Origin: Macrostomum hystrix
Taxonomy: Eukaryota > Platyhelminthes > Macrostomidae
Direction: 5' to 3'
NCBI GenBank assembly: GCA_950097015.1
Contig: CATNEN010000003.1
Span: 11,313,501-11,377,500, forward strand
Length of the DNA: 64,000 nt
Part shown: piece after piece, positions 1 to 11,937 of the stretch
Numbering within the stretch: position 1 is the first letter of the stretch
Layout: each line of letters starts with the position of its first letter
Translations under genes and position numbers: made by a program
The notes under the pieces: generated by a model
Told to the model about the DNA's origin: nothing
Seen by the model: only the letters and a program-made list of their open reading frames with translations
The model's database searches: none

Positions 1-49
1 AATTCGGATGAGAATCTACAAAACAGGTGGGGGATCCTCGAGTCCGGGT

Positions 50-715
50 GGGGAAACAGGAATCGGGATGGGGATCTTGGAATTGATATCAGGATCTTAG
101 AATTGGGATGGGGATCTTGAAGTCGGGATGGGGATCTTGAAGTCGGGATGGGATCTTGGAATCTGGATGGGGATCTTGAAATAGGGACGGATCTTGGAAT
201 TGGGATAGGGATCTTAATGTCGAGATGGGATCTTGAAATTAGGATGGGATCTTGGAATCGGGATTGGATCTTGGAATCGGGATGGGATCCTGGAATCAGG
301 ATGGGATCCTGGAATCGGGATGGGATCCTAGAATCAGGATGGGATCCTGGAATCAGGATGGGATCCTGGAATCAGGATGGGATCCTGGAATCAGGATGGG
401 ATCCTGGAATCAGGATGGGATCCTGGAATCAGGATGGGATCCTGGAATCAGGATGGGATCCTGGAATCAGGATGGGATCCTGGAATCAGGATGGGATCCT
501 GGAATCGGGATGAGGATTTCGGAATTGGGATGGGATCCTTGAATCGGGATGAGGATTTCGGAATTGGGATGGGATCCTTGAATCGGGATGAGGATTTCGG
601 AATTGGGATCGGGAGTTTGGAATCGGGATGGGCATCTTAGAGATAGTGATCTTGAAATCGCAATAGGTATGGATCTTAGCGTGGTGATCTGGCAATCGGG
701 ATGGGGACATTACAA
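50..715. repeat. 19-bp minisatellite (GGATGGGATCCTGGAATCA)
   Basis: About 30 units, most regular at 290-500, decaying outward into GGGATCTTGGAATCGGGAT variants. The open frames here are by-products of the repeat. Confidence 0.9.
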
Positions 716-1907
716 TCAGGATTGTTTTGCAATCTAGGTATCGTATGAGTCTACGAAATAGGTTGCGATATGTAATTTTTTAATTAAATTAAGAACATCT
801 AATTTGAACGGGAGGGCGCTTAAAAGGCGATGAAAAATGAAACCTGGATACACATAAAGATATTAAGTGTTTAATAGGAATCTAAAGAACCAAGAAATCA
901 AGGATTTAGACATAACTATGACTATATATAAATATCATTGATATTGAAGATGGCTAATTCTTCAACCACCTGCCGTGACAATGCATCCGCAGAGATTTGA
1001 TTGAAATCTGACCAGACGCAGCAGAGCGAGTGTTGAAATCTGGCAGAAATCTTTCGTCATATTTTCAACACCTTGACTAGGGCGATGGAGAAGGCATTGA
1101 GCTGAGAAAAATAGAAGAATTAAAGTGAAGCGGCAGGAAATTTGAGTCGGACAAGACATAGGAGGAGTTGAGCCGTCGAGTCTTCTCTGCTTTCTCCCCT
1201 GCCTCCTCTCGTTCCTCTCTATCTCTCATCCGACTTCCCAAGTCAATTTCCTTCCCTTCGCCACCGACTCATTAGTTCTTTTTGCCATTCGCCATTTTTT
1301 CTTTAAAATCCCCACCCCACAAAAAAATCCTCTCAGCTTTAGGCGACAATTTCTGATCCCTTGACTAGACTCAATCGGCAGGCAAATCTAACATCAGGCG
1401 GGTTGTTGATGCCGGACAACCTCAAGAGCATTTCCTGGCTAATTTGCAGGGAAGCATGACCAAACCCAAGCTAATTAGAGTCCGTGTTCAATAGGGCCAC
1501 GGTGGGGATTTAGAGTTGGGGGAAGTGGACGAGCTGGCTAAAGTGGCCGGAACATGAGCCCAATCTCCTGACAATTTTGGCCTTGAGTCGAGAGACGACA
1601 GCGAGACAAAGCTCCAGGCCTGTTAGCGACCACTTTTAATATCAAATTTATTAGTCCCTACACTTCCTTAGTGTCATTGATTCTGTCTAGTTGCTGCCTG
1701 GTTGCGCCTTCTACCTGAATTTCCGACACTAAAAGTGTTTAATCAATTACCACCTTATAATCTATATAGTATAGTTAGCTGGCAAAGTATATACACCTAG
1801 GCAAAATTTATTTACTCGTATGGGATAACTCATCTATTAAAGTGCCTGTATGTCAAATTGAATGAATTAAAAAATCGCAATGCATGTCACTCTAGTTGAC
1901 CACTTAA
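716..1907. other. No gene recognised
   Basis: Mixed unique sequence. It should hold the end of the ZCCHC7-like gene if that is not before base 1. Two phase-compatible acceptors followed by a Cys codon exist on the minus strand, but neither leads to conserved sequence. Confidence 0.5.
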
Positions 1908-2482
1908 GTGTAAATATCTGTCACTCTGTAGGACTACTCAAACGTGAATATCTGTCACTCTGTAGGACTACTCAAACATGAATATCTGTCACTCTGTAGG
2001 ACTACTCAAACATGAATATCTGTCACTCTGTAGGACTACTCAAACATGAATATCTGTCACTCTGTAGGACTACTCAAACGTGAATATCTGTCACTCTGTA
2101 GGACTACTCAAACATGAATATCTGTCACTCTGAGGACTACTCAAACATGAATATCTGTCACTCTGTAGGACTAATCAAACGTGAATATATCTGTCACTCT
2201 GTAGGACTACTCAAACATGAATATCTGTCACTCTGTAGGACTACTCAAACGTGAATATCTGTCACTCTGTAGGACTACTCAAACATGAATATCTGTCACT
2301 CTGTAGGACTACTCAAACGTGAATATCTGTCACTCTGTAGGACTACTCGAACGTGAATATCTGTCACACTGGGGGACCACTCAAACGTGAATATCTGTCA
2401 CACTGGGTGACCACTCAAACGTGAATATCTGTCACACTGGGTGACTACTCGAACGTGAATATCTGTCACACTGGGTGACTAG
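1908..2482. repeat. 34-bp minisatellite (core ATATCTGTCACTCTGTAGG)
   Basis: About 17 units. The last four carry a CACACTGGGTGAC variant block, so the array has a graded end. Confidence 0.92.
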
Positions 2483-3118
2483 GAAGTTTTTCTGTTAGCG
2501 CCTTTGCAAACACGCCAGGCAAAAAAGCAGAGAATCTTGAGGCTAGGCATATAACCGCTAAAATAGCAATGGAAACTAACTAGCTAAGATATCCCAAATT
2601 CCATTTGCGAGTTTCTTGCAGCTAGCATACATAATAAAACAGTGCGTATATGCACTAACCAGTTTTTTTCTAACATTATACACGTCATATCAAAGCCATT
2701 AGAAAAGTTTACTTTAACACTAGTCCATAGGTCGCTATGCTTCGCATTTTATAAGGCATGAGAGTGCGGATAGCTAGCAGCGAACTGTACAGTAGCAACA
2801 GAAATGTAAGCGCAATCTCATTATCCCCTTTAGATACTGCCAATATCAGTTTTCTGCTAGCTTAGAAAACATTTTAACCCGACTGTCTCACTTTTCTCAT
2901 TCTAAAGACAATTTAATGTGTTAAGATTTTTCGTTTTTACAGCGAAAGTTATAAGCAACTATTAAGCAACTTAATCTGTTACTGTTTCGTTCAAAAAAAG
3001 GCCAAGCAAAGTTGCGAAAATCTTGACTGGCTCTACTGATTTATTATTATTTTACTCGTTTGCTTTTCATCTCAAATTCGATGTGATAAAGTTAAGAATA
3101 TTCAGTAAGCCATACTCC
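2483..3118. other. No gene recognised
   Basis: AT-rich unique sequence between the 34-bp array and the full-length SINE. No conserved coding block was seen on either strand. Confidence 0.5.
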
Positions 3119-3127
3119 TAGATACAA

Positions 3128-3508
3128 GATAATAATAATAACTATTATTATTGCAGGAGGGCTGCGGGCAATGGCACATCATTCGGTGGCAGTAGACCCG
3201 TAGCTAGCGAGGTGGCAATTCTGCCAATTTCGCTGACTCCTGAGCACACACGCACGCAGATACTGTACGCAGGCACACGCTCACACAGGTGTGTACATCT
3301 GCCCTGACTTTCTCATTGTCAGGCAGTGTACACTCTCACTGTGCCTAGGAGGTTGGTCCCAAAGGACGTAAATTGCACGACAAGCCCCAAAGCCTTCTCT
3401 CCGCGGCTGCGCCCCAAATAAATGTGGCCTCGCCGTGGAATCGAACTTAGGGACCTTGGTGCGAGAGGCAAACGCGTTAACCGCTCTGCCACTCAACCTC
3501 CAAGATAT
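3128..3508 (-). mobile_element. tRNA-derived SINE, full length, with 9-bp target duplication
   Basis: On the minus strand a tRNA-like head has an A box (TGGCAGAGCGG) and B box (AGTTCGATTCC). A unique body and a 90-bp core (3155-3248) follow, then an AATAATAATA tail. The direct repeat TAGATACAA flanks it (3119-3127 and 3509-3517). Confidence 0.82.
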
Positions 3509-3517
3509 TAGATACAA

Positions 3518-4435
3518 AAGTGACAAAATCAAAGAAAATCAGTTAGAACGGTAAAAAGATACAAATAAAAAATTCAATTTAAACACTAGAATGGTTACAA
3601 AAAAGCAACATTTCCAAGAAAGTAAGACGATAAGTATTTTTTAAATGGAGAGAAGTTTATATAGATTTTTCGAATCGACCGAGAAGATTATGAAGACTCG
3701 TTCGTAAAAAACACACAAAAAAGAGAGAGAGAATTTTGAAATCAAAGAGAAAATAGATTGTCGACTGGGGGCGAGAGAAAACAACCTAAGTAGATGTGTT
3801 CGACCAAAGTAGATCCAAAAAAGGGAGATCCAGAGAAACAGGAAACCCAATCAACTAGAGAGAGAGGGACACAGGAAGGGCGGGTAGGCCAAGACGGAGT
3901 GCTTGAAGTAGTGACTGACTGCACAGTTGTGAGAATGGTAAGGACATTTTTTGCAGTCAGTATCGGCTAACCGAAGCGGCAACTAATACAGATGCATATA
4001 TACGTGACTGCGTACTGACACGCATGGTATATCAGGATAGATACTAAATAAAAGAGCCATTTTGTTCGATGGCAACAACAAATTCTCAGGGGATCGTTTT
4101 ATAACCGACTAGCTTTGCCTGAGGGCTAAAACCAAAAATGGTCGCCCTTCTGAGCGGCTGACAAGGCGGAGATAGAGATAAAGAGAGAGAGAGACAGAGA
4201 GAGAGAGAGATGCAAACGAGACCAATCTAGTCAGAGCCATAGTCCTTTTTCAGTTCCCACACTTGCAGTAGTCTCAATATATACTAATTAAAGACTACAA
4301 GGCGTATCCCGAAATTTCGGGTGAAAATCTTTACGGGTGTAGTTAAATATTAAAGCTTACTAAACTATACCTTAATTTGAATCAGTTTTCTATATTAAAT
4401 CACTTATTTATAAATAAAAAAATGATTTGCAGAGA
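3518..4435. other. No gene recognised
   Basis: AT-rich, with a purine-rich GAGAGA microsatellite at about 4180-4212. Short minus-strand frames have no recognisable content. Confidence 0.5.
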
Positions 4436-4627
4436 GACACACTGAGACAGGTGTGTACTCTGCACTGACTTTCTCATTGTGGTACAGTGTACACTCTCAC
4501 TGTGCCTTGGAGGTTGGCCCCCAGGGGCGTGAATTGCACGACAAGCCCCCAAGCCTTCTCTCCGCGGCTACGCCCCAAACGAAAGTGGGGCCTCGCCGGT
4601 GAATCGAGCTTAGGGACCTTAAATATA
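4436..4627 (-). mobile_element. Truncated SINE of the same family
   Basis: It matches the body and B-box part of the 3.1-kb SINE (shared CAATGAGAAAGTCAG.G and CTCTCCGCGGCT..GCCCCAAA). It lacks the 5' tRNA half and the core. Confidence 0.75.
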
Positions 4628-5125
4628 TCTATAAATACATAAAGTACAGTAGGCAAGTTTCAAAGTACCAAGGTTTTACGAAATAAAAGGCAAACGCGAT
4701 GCGATCATAATTTAGGTGCTTTATAGTCAAATAAATGAATTTAGCAGGAATGATAAACCTTTCTTTCTTCTGCTTACAATTTCCTGTGATATTTATAATT
4801 CCCGCTTTTCAAATTTAAAAGCCAAAACCAGCGAAGACCCATTAACCCAAAGTAGATTAAATATTAATAAAATCTAAAAAATTAAAATAATTGAGCTATA
4901 CAAATTCAAATCTGAGCAGTCACCAAATGAAAAGCTATTTTCAAGATGGATTTCAGATAAAATGAATTATCATACACATTTAGCATTACCTTACTTATGC
5001 TTATAATTATTAACTAGAATCTATACAATACACCTTTTTTTAGTTTTAACCTACACTAAATTTCATTCACGAAAACTAAATAACTAAAAATGACCAGCAA
5101 TCAATAAAACTATGCGATTTCTTAC

Positions 5126-5368
5126 ATGAACAAGGTGACCACTTTGAGCACAGTTGCAGCAGAACGCAAACGGACTAATTTGGCCAACTAAATCATCGAT
5201 TGACAATTTTACAGATTTAGTTTGTTGCTGATCCTCATCGTCTGTTTCGTATGAAGCAGCTGCTGCTGCGGCAGAGCTAGTGCTTTGACTTGGCACACAA
5301 TGGGATGGCTTTAAATCTTGCTGTTGCACATCACGCGGCGATTGCATGGGTGCTTGACCCGGGGTCAC
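5126..5368 (-). CDS. ZCCHC7: ZCCHC7-like exon 4 (start of knuckle 5)
   Basis: The acceptor is tttgcag and the donor GTAAGA; 81 codons, phase 0 at both ends. A Gln/Ser/Ala-rich acidic linker leads to FCCNCAQSGHLVH, the start of the last knuckle. The human protein has a similar CAQ.GH knuckle at this position. The missing final Cys should be the second codon of the next exon. Confidence 0.85.
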
Positions 5369-8300
5369 CTGCAAAGCAAAACATTAATATTGTTGTGCTT
5401 ATGCTGTATTGCTGCTCTAATATACCCTCACCTTTCTAATCTACTCTCATCCTTCTAATCTACTCTTATCCTTCTAATCGACTCTTATCCTTCTAATCTA
5501 CTCTCATCATTCTAATCTACTCTCATCCTTCTAATCTACTCTCATCCTTCTAATCTACTCTAATCCTTCTAATCTCTTATCCTTCTAATCTACTCTTATC
5601 CTTCTAATCTACTCTCATCCTTCTAATCTACTCTCAACCTTCTAATCTACTCTTATCCTTCTAATCTACTCTTATCCTTCTAATCTACTCTCATCCTTCT
5701 AATCTACTCTTATCCTTCTAATCTACTCTTATCCTTCTAATCTACTCTTATCCTTCTAATCTACTCTTATCCTTCTAATCTACTCTCATCCTTCTAATCT
5801 ACTCTTATCCTTCTAATCTACTCTCATCCTTCTAATCTACTCTCATCCTTCTAATCTACTCTTATCCTTCTAATCTACTCTTATCCTTCTAATCTACTCT
5901 CATCCTTCTAATCTACTCTTATCCTTCTAATCTACTCTTATCCTTCTAATCTACTCTCATCCTTCTAATCTACTCTTATCCTTCTAATCTACTCTCATCC
6001 TTCTAATCTACTCTTATCCTTCTAATCTACTCTTATCCTTCTAATCTACTCTCATCCTTCTAATCTACTCTTATCCTTCTAATCTACTCTCATCCTTCTA
6101 ATCTACTCTTATCCTTCTAATCTACTCTTATCCTTCTAATCTACTCTTATCATTCTAATCTACTCTTATCCTTCTAATCTACTCTTATCCTTCTAATCTA
6201 CTCTTATCCTTCTAATCTACTCTTATCCTTCTAATCTACTCTTATCCTTCTAATCTACTCTTATCCTTCTAATATACTCTTATCCCTCTAATCTACTCTC
6301 ATCCTTCTAATCTACTCTCATCCTTCTAATCTCTCATCCTTCTAATCTACTCTCATCCTTCTAATCTACTCTTATCCTTCTAATCTACTCTTATCCTTCT
6401 AATCTACTCTCATCCTTCTAATCTACTCTCATCCTTCTAATTTACTCTTATCCTTCTAATCTACTCTCATCCTTCTAATCTACTCTCATCCTTCTAATCT
6501 ACTCTTATCCTTCTAATCTACTCTTATCCTTCTAATCTACTCTTATCCTTCTAATCTACTCTTATCCTTCTAATCTACTCTTATCCTTCTAATCTACTCT
6601 TATCCTTCTAATCTACTCTTATCCTTCAAATCTACTCTTATCCTTCTAATCTACTCTTATCCTTCTAATCTACTCTCATCCTTCTAATTTACTCTCATCC
6701 TTCTAATCTACTCTTATCCTTCTAATCTACTCTCATCCTTCTAATCTACTCTCATCCTTCTAATATACTCTTATCCTTCTAATATACTCTTATCCTTCTA
6801 ATATACTCTTATCCTTCTAATCTACTCTCATTCTTATAAAATACTCTTATCCTTTCACTACACACTCATTATTCTAGCTAGTATATTCTAGTGATTATAC
6901 TCTAATCTTCAGTTGTCTGATTGATTATTTGACAAGGAATATAAAGAACATCTGACACTTATCAAAAGTGCTTAGTGTGCTATTTTCCGTTCCTTCCAGT
7001 CGAGATTCGATTCACTAAACTAAAAAATCGATTACTTCTATTTTCATCAATCTACTTACTTTAATTGGTATCCGAATTATCAGTTTCTTGTTAATAACGC
7101 CTGAATATAAAGTTTCACTCTAGCTAACGAAACTGAATACTTTCTGGCAGAATATCGAGGCATTTCTATACATATCGTTCCACGGCAAATTAACTTATCT
7201 AGCTAACTAACCAACGTGTGTGAATTCATTGCGCTTGGTGATACAGAAAAGTCTGACACTACTATGGTCGAAAATAACCTGCCTATCTATTCGCCTTGAT
7301 TGAAGCTATAAAAATCCACAATCCAATTTGGCCGACTTCGTCACAGGCCCATGAAGACAACCGCTTCTCGGTAACTCAGCCACAAGGCTAATAATTAATT
7401 ACATATTTGATGACAGTTGAGGGAGGTAGAGGTAGAGGGAGGCTGAAGATAGGAGGGCAGAGGGGGTAGAGGGAGGCTGAAGATAGGAGGGCAGAGGGGG
7501 TAGAGGGAGGCTGAAGATAGGAGGGCAGAGGGGGTAGAGGGAGGCTGAAGATAGGAGGGCAGAGGGGGTAGAGGGAGGCTGAAGATAGGAGGGCAGAGGG
7601 GGTAGAGGGAGGCTGAAGATAGGAGGGCAGAGGGGGTAGAGGGAGGCTGAAGATAGGAGGGCAGAGGGGGTAGAGGGAGGCTGAAGATAGGAGGGCAGAG
7701 GGGGTAGAGGGAGGCTGAAGATAGGAGGGCAGAGGGGGTAGAGGGAGGCTGAAGATAGGAGGGCAGAGGGGGTAGAGGGAGGCTGAAGATAGGAGGGCAG
7801 AGGGGGTAGAGGGAGGCTGAAGATAGGAGGGCAGAGGGGGTAGAGGGAGGCTGAAGATAGGAGGGCAGAGGGGGTAGAGGGAGGCTGAAGATAGGAGGGC
7901 AGAGGGGGTAGAGGGAGGCTGAAGATAGGAGGGCAGAGAGGGTAGAGGGAGGCTGAAGATAGGAAGGCAGAGGGGGTAGAGGGAGGCTGAAGATAGGAGG
8001 GCAGAGGGGGTAGAGGGAGGCTGAAGATAGGAGGGCAGAGGGGGTAGAGGGAGGCTGAAGATAGGAGGGCAGAGGGGGTAGAGGGAGGCTGAAGATAGGA
8101 GGGCAGAGGGGGTAGAGGGAGGCTGAAGATAGGAGGGCAGAGGGGGTAGAGGGAGGCTGAAGATAGGAGGGCAGAGGGGGTAGAGGGAGGCTGAAGATAG
8201 GAGGGCAGAGGGGGTAGAGGGAGGCTGAAGATAGGAAGGCAGAGGGGGTAGAGGGAGGCTGAAGATAGGAGGGCAGAGGGGGTAGAGGGAGGCTGAAGAT

Positions 8301-11300
8301 AGGAAGGCAGAGGGGGTAGAGGGAGGCTAGAGCAGTTAGAGCAGCTAGAGGACGTTAGCGGCTAGAGCAGACTCACTATGGAGAGCAGTCAGTTTAGTAA
8401 TAAAAAAAATTCCGGATAAAATAAGAAATCGTGATTTGGCATCTAATCGTGGATTAACGAAAGTCCTTGCAACGGCCTGCCTAATTTCTTATAATCTAGC
8501 AAAACACATCTGGATTAGGGGACTTAAAAATTTTGCTCTAACTCATACATAGTCATCTATCTGTGTGCGTGTGTTAAGCAAACTCATGGAATTCAAGCTT
8601 CGTAAAATATAAACTGCCGATATGCACATCCTTCTACTCAACTAAATACTGCAAGTAGCGAGTATCGATTATGAAAGAAAAATAAAAACTTTTCAAACTT
8701 ACAGTCGAGTGATACTGTCGCCAGATTTCGGGACATTGCTGAAAAGGAATGGTGAGAAACAAAATTAATTATGTCTTTATTAATGTTTCCTAGCATATAA
8801 CTTAGCAAGTATAATCGTCCAAACTAGGTCATTACCCATCTAGATAATCGTCCAAACTAGATCATTACCAATCTACATAATTCTCCAAATTATGTCATAA
8901 CCCATCTTCCTCATAGTGCAAACTAGGTCATTACCCATCCTTTCTCATAGTCCAAACTAGGTCATTACCCATCCTTTCTCATAGTCCAAACTAGGTCATT
9001 ACCCATCCTTCTCATAGTCCAAACTAGATCATTACCCATCTTTCTCATAGTCCAAACTAGGTCATTATCCATCCTTCTCATAGTCTAAAGTAGATCATTA
9101 CCTATCTAAATAATTTTCCAAACTATGTCATTACCCATCTTCCTGATTGTCCAAACTAGGTCATTATCCATCTTCCGGATTGTCCAAACTAGGTCATTAT
9201 CCATCTTCCGGATTGTCCAAACTAGGTCATTACCCATCTTCCGGATAGTCCAAACTAGGTCATTATCCATCTTCCGGATAGTCCAAACTAGGTCATTATC
9301 CATTTTCCGGATAGTCCAAACTAGGTCATTATCCATTTTCCGGATAGTCCAAACTAGGTCATTATCCATTTTCCGGATAGTCCAAACTAGGTCATTATCC
9401 ATTTTCCGGATAGTCCAAACTAGGTCATTATCCATCTTCCGGATTGTCCAAACTAGGTCATTACCCATCTTCCACATAGTCCAAACTAGGTCATTATCCA
9501 TTTTCCGGATAGTCCAAACTAGGTCATTATCCATCTTCCGGATTGTCCAAACTAGGTCATTACCCATCTTCCACATAGTCCAAACTAGGTCATTATCCAT
9601 CTTCCGGATTGTCCAAACTAGGTCATTATCCATCTTCCGGATTGTCCAAACTAGGTCATTATCCATCTTCCGGATAGTCCAAACTAGGTCATTATCCATC
9701 TTCCACATAGTCCAAACTAGGTCATTATCCATCTTCCGGATTGTCCAAACTAGGTCATTATCCATCTTCCGGATTGTCCAAACTATGTCATTACCCATCT
9801 TCCGGATTGTCCAAACTAGGTCATTATCCATCTTCCGGATAGTCCAAACTAGGTCATTATCCATTTTCCGGATAGTCCAAACTAGGTCATTATCCATTTT
9901 CCGGATAGTCCAAACTAGGTCATTATCCATCTTCCGGATAGTCCAAACTAGGTCATTATCCATTTTCCGGATAGTCCAAACTAGGTCATTATCCATTTTC
10001 CGGATAGTCCAAACTAGGTCATTATCCATCTTCCGGATTGTCCAAACTAGGTCATTACCCATCTTCCTCATAGTCCAACAAGGTTGAGCTATATACTTGT
10101 TTGATCAAATACCAGCTCCCATAAAGCACTCAAAGCAATGCTCACATCCTTCCAATGTCCTAGAATGCCGCATCTGTCGCAGGGCGACCGAGTCAACAAT
10201 CCGTATCGATGACAAGTGTCTGATCCGTGCTCGGCTGCTAAACAAAGTGGACACAACCTATCCGGACAGTTGGTCTTCGGGTGGCCCTCGCGACCGCACA
10301 GAATGCAAACTGGGCCAGTTCTAGTGCAAGACTCAGTTAAATGACCGCGTTTTAAACACACACTGCATTCTGTTTGCATCGGATCAATTGGCTGCTGTAC
10401 AGGTTGATTGGGACTAGTTGACGTTGATACTGTTGGCGATTGCAATACTCGCTGTTTTTTGGGCTGCAGGTCTTCCAGATCAACGCGCCACAGGTCTGTA
10501 GTGATTGATGTTGCGTAAAATATTATATGTATGGAAGATGGCTTCTTAGAAAGCGCGTTGCATCAGCCTATCTCCCTCCTACTCAGCATATCAACAATTT
10601 ATCCCATTCACTGTGTGCTCATCAGTAGCTTTTCTGACTCAACTGTGTGTTTTACCTGTTAATCCTACTTATCTGATTGTTTCACCTGTTAACCCTACTT
10701 ATCTGATTGTTTCACCTGTTAATCCTACTCATCTGATTGTTTCATCTGTTAATCCTACTCATCTGATTGTTTCACCTGTTAATCCTACTCATCTGATTGT
10801 TTCACCTGTTAACCCTACTCATCTGATTGTTTCACCTGTTAATCCTACTCATCTGATTGTTTCACCTGTTAATCCTACTCATCTGATTGTTTCACCTGTT
10901 TATCCTACTCAACTCTGTGTTTCACCTGTTTATCCTACTCAACTGTGTGTTTCACCTGTTTATTCTACTCAACTGGTTGTTTCACCTGTTTATCCTACTC
11001 ATCTGATTGTTTCACCTGTTAATCCTACTCATCTGATTGTTTCACCTGTTTATCCTACTCAACTCTGTGTTTCACCTGTTTATCCTACTCAACTGTGTGT
11101 TTCACCTGTTTATTCTACTCAACTGGTTGTTTCACCTGTTTATCCTACTCAACTCTGTGTTTCACCTGTTTATCCTACTCAACTGTGTGTTTCACCAGTT
11201 TATTCATCCGATAATCCCCTTTATTGCACTAAACAACACGAGAATAATAGCTCGCCTTTATCAGGCTTCATATCAACAAGAAACTCGGTCAGATCTCGCC

Positions 11301-11937
11301 GATGAACCCTATTGAAAGCTGGGGCGTGATGCGCTGTAGACTTAACGCCAAGAGTGATTCCACTTCCATCATCTTCATCCTCATTGGAGTCCGCAGCTTG
11401 GATTAGCTCGTTGTCAAGGTTTTGTTCGCCTTTAATGATGGAAGAAGCCAACTGCTGATTAATGGATTTGAGAAGTTTCATTTCTTTACTAATACCAGAG
11501 GCACCTGCTGTTGAAGCCTTTGTCTGGTCTTCCTGTTTGTCGGCAAGCTCTCGCAGTTTATCGATAACACGACGCTTTGCACCGTGAATCATGTCCCTGA
11601 TGCTGGTGCCTGCGTCAGCGTCTGCGCTTTCACCGCCTTTGTCATCGCGATACTGCACGCGTTTTCTTTGCTTCCTACGTCTCCTACGTGCTGAAGATGT
11701 GGCGACAGCAGCAGCATTCAATGACTTTTCAACCTCGTTGGTATTACTCTCAATGACGCCGACATTTTCACCAAGATTGAGGGATTCAATTGCTACTGGT
11801 GCAGCTTCTAAGGTGGCATCAGTGCCAATAGTGCCGGTTCGATCAACAAAAAATGGCAGATGCACTTTTTCTTCAGGCATAGGCGCGTTGCAGTTGCAAC
11901 CAGTCTCGAGTTTAATCTTTTTTGGCTCAGGCTCCAT
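5126..11937 (-). CDS. ZCCHC7: ZCCHC7-like zinc-knuckle protein (TRAMP-type RNA surveillance), spliced, 3' partial
   Basis: Four exons were joined by eye: 11937-11256, 10495-10146, 8738-8703 and 5368-5126. All phases agree and give 437 codons with no stop. The first 227 residues are a charged, low-complexity region with a basic patch (RRRRRKQRKR). Exon 2 has three full C-x2-C-x4-H-x4-C knuckles and starts a fourth, whose last Cys opens exon 3 with the motif CPEIWRQYH. That motif, at this place after the fourth knuckle, is what I know from ZCCHC7. Exon 4 ends inside a fifth knuckle (CCNCAQSGH), so at least one further exon must follow; I found no convincing one down to base 1. ZCCHC7 is the animal counterpart of yeast Air1/2, the RNA-binding partner of the MTR4 helicase and a noncanonical poly(A) polymerase in nuclear and nucleolar RNA surveillance. 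The family is sure; the exon 1 join (a GC donor) is inferred. Confidence 0.85.
5428..6862. repeat. 19-bp minisatellite (TCTACTCTTATCCTTCTAA)
   Basis: About 75 units, alternating TTATCC and TCATCC forms. It lies in the intron between exons 3 and 4 of the ZCCHC7-like gene. Confidence 0.95.
6863..7418. other. Intronic unique sequence
   Basis: AT-rich intron between two arrays. No exon-like open block with splice sites was recognised. Confidence 0.5.
7419..8330. repeat. 34-bp minisatellite (core GAGGCTGAAGATAGGAGGGC)
   Basis: About 27 nearly identical units in the same ZCCHC7 intron. In gene sense each unit is a pyrimidine tract ending CTATCTTCAG|CC, that is, acceptor-like. Confidence 0.95.
8703..8738 (-). 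CDS. ZCCHC7: ZCCHC7-like exon 3, a 36-nt microexon
   Basis: The acceptor ttttcag and donor GTAAGT flank exactly 12 codons, QCPEIWRQYHST. The Cys completes knuckle 4, and CPEIWRQYH matches the conserved ZCCHC7 motif. The exon lies between two large tandem arrays. Confidence 0.88.
8815..10083. repeat. 33-bp minisatellite (core CCAAACTAGGTCATTATCC)
   Basis: About 38 units filling the intron between exons 2 and 3, stopping about 60 bp from the exon 2 donor. The unit is 11 codons without stops on both strands, so 320-codon frames arise on both. They are not genes. Confidence 0.95.
10146..10495 (-). CDS. ZCCHC7: ZCCHC7-like exon 2 (knuckles 1-4)
   Basis: The acceptor ctacag precedes 10495 and the donor GTGAGC follows 10146, in phase 0. 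It encodes CSVCLKRGHLTESC, CILCGREGHPKTNC, CPLCLAAEHGSDTC and the first part of CDRCGILGHWKD. All keep C-x2-C-x4-H-x4-C spacing. Confidence 0.88.
10648..11206. repeat. 30-bp minisatellite (core TTCACCTGTTAATCCTACTC)
   Basis: About 19 units in intron 1 of the ZCCHC7-like gene, with ATCTGATTGT and AACTCTGTGT subtypes. In gene sense each unit contains ACAG|GTGAAA, a donor-like site. Confidence 0.93.
11256..11937 (-). CDS. ZCCHC7: ZCCHC7-like exon 1 (start codon)
   Basis: The ATG is at 11937-11935 and begins MEPEPKKIKLE. The frame stays open to a TAA at 11221. To join exon 2 it must be cut before that stop. The best phase-1 site is a GC donor, AAAG|GCGAGC, after 11256; joining it makes a GAC codon leading into LWRVDLEDL. 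No good GT donor lies nearby in the right phase. The alternative is that this is a separate 238-residue single-exon gene. Confidence 0.65.

Noticed and set aside
1300-1660. Possible last exon of the ZCCHC7-like gene
   Set aside because: Two acceptors followed by X-Cys codons fit the phase, but the polypyrimidine tracts are weak and the encoded residues do not resemble the conserved sequence after knuckle 5.
1908-2482. CRISPR-like array
   Set aside because: Units are contiguous with no unique spacers, and the genome is eukaryotic.
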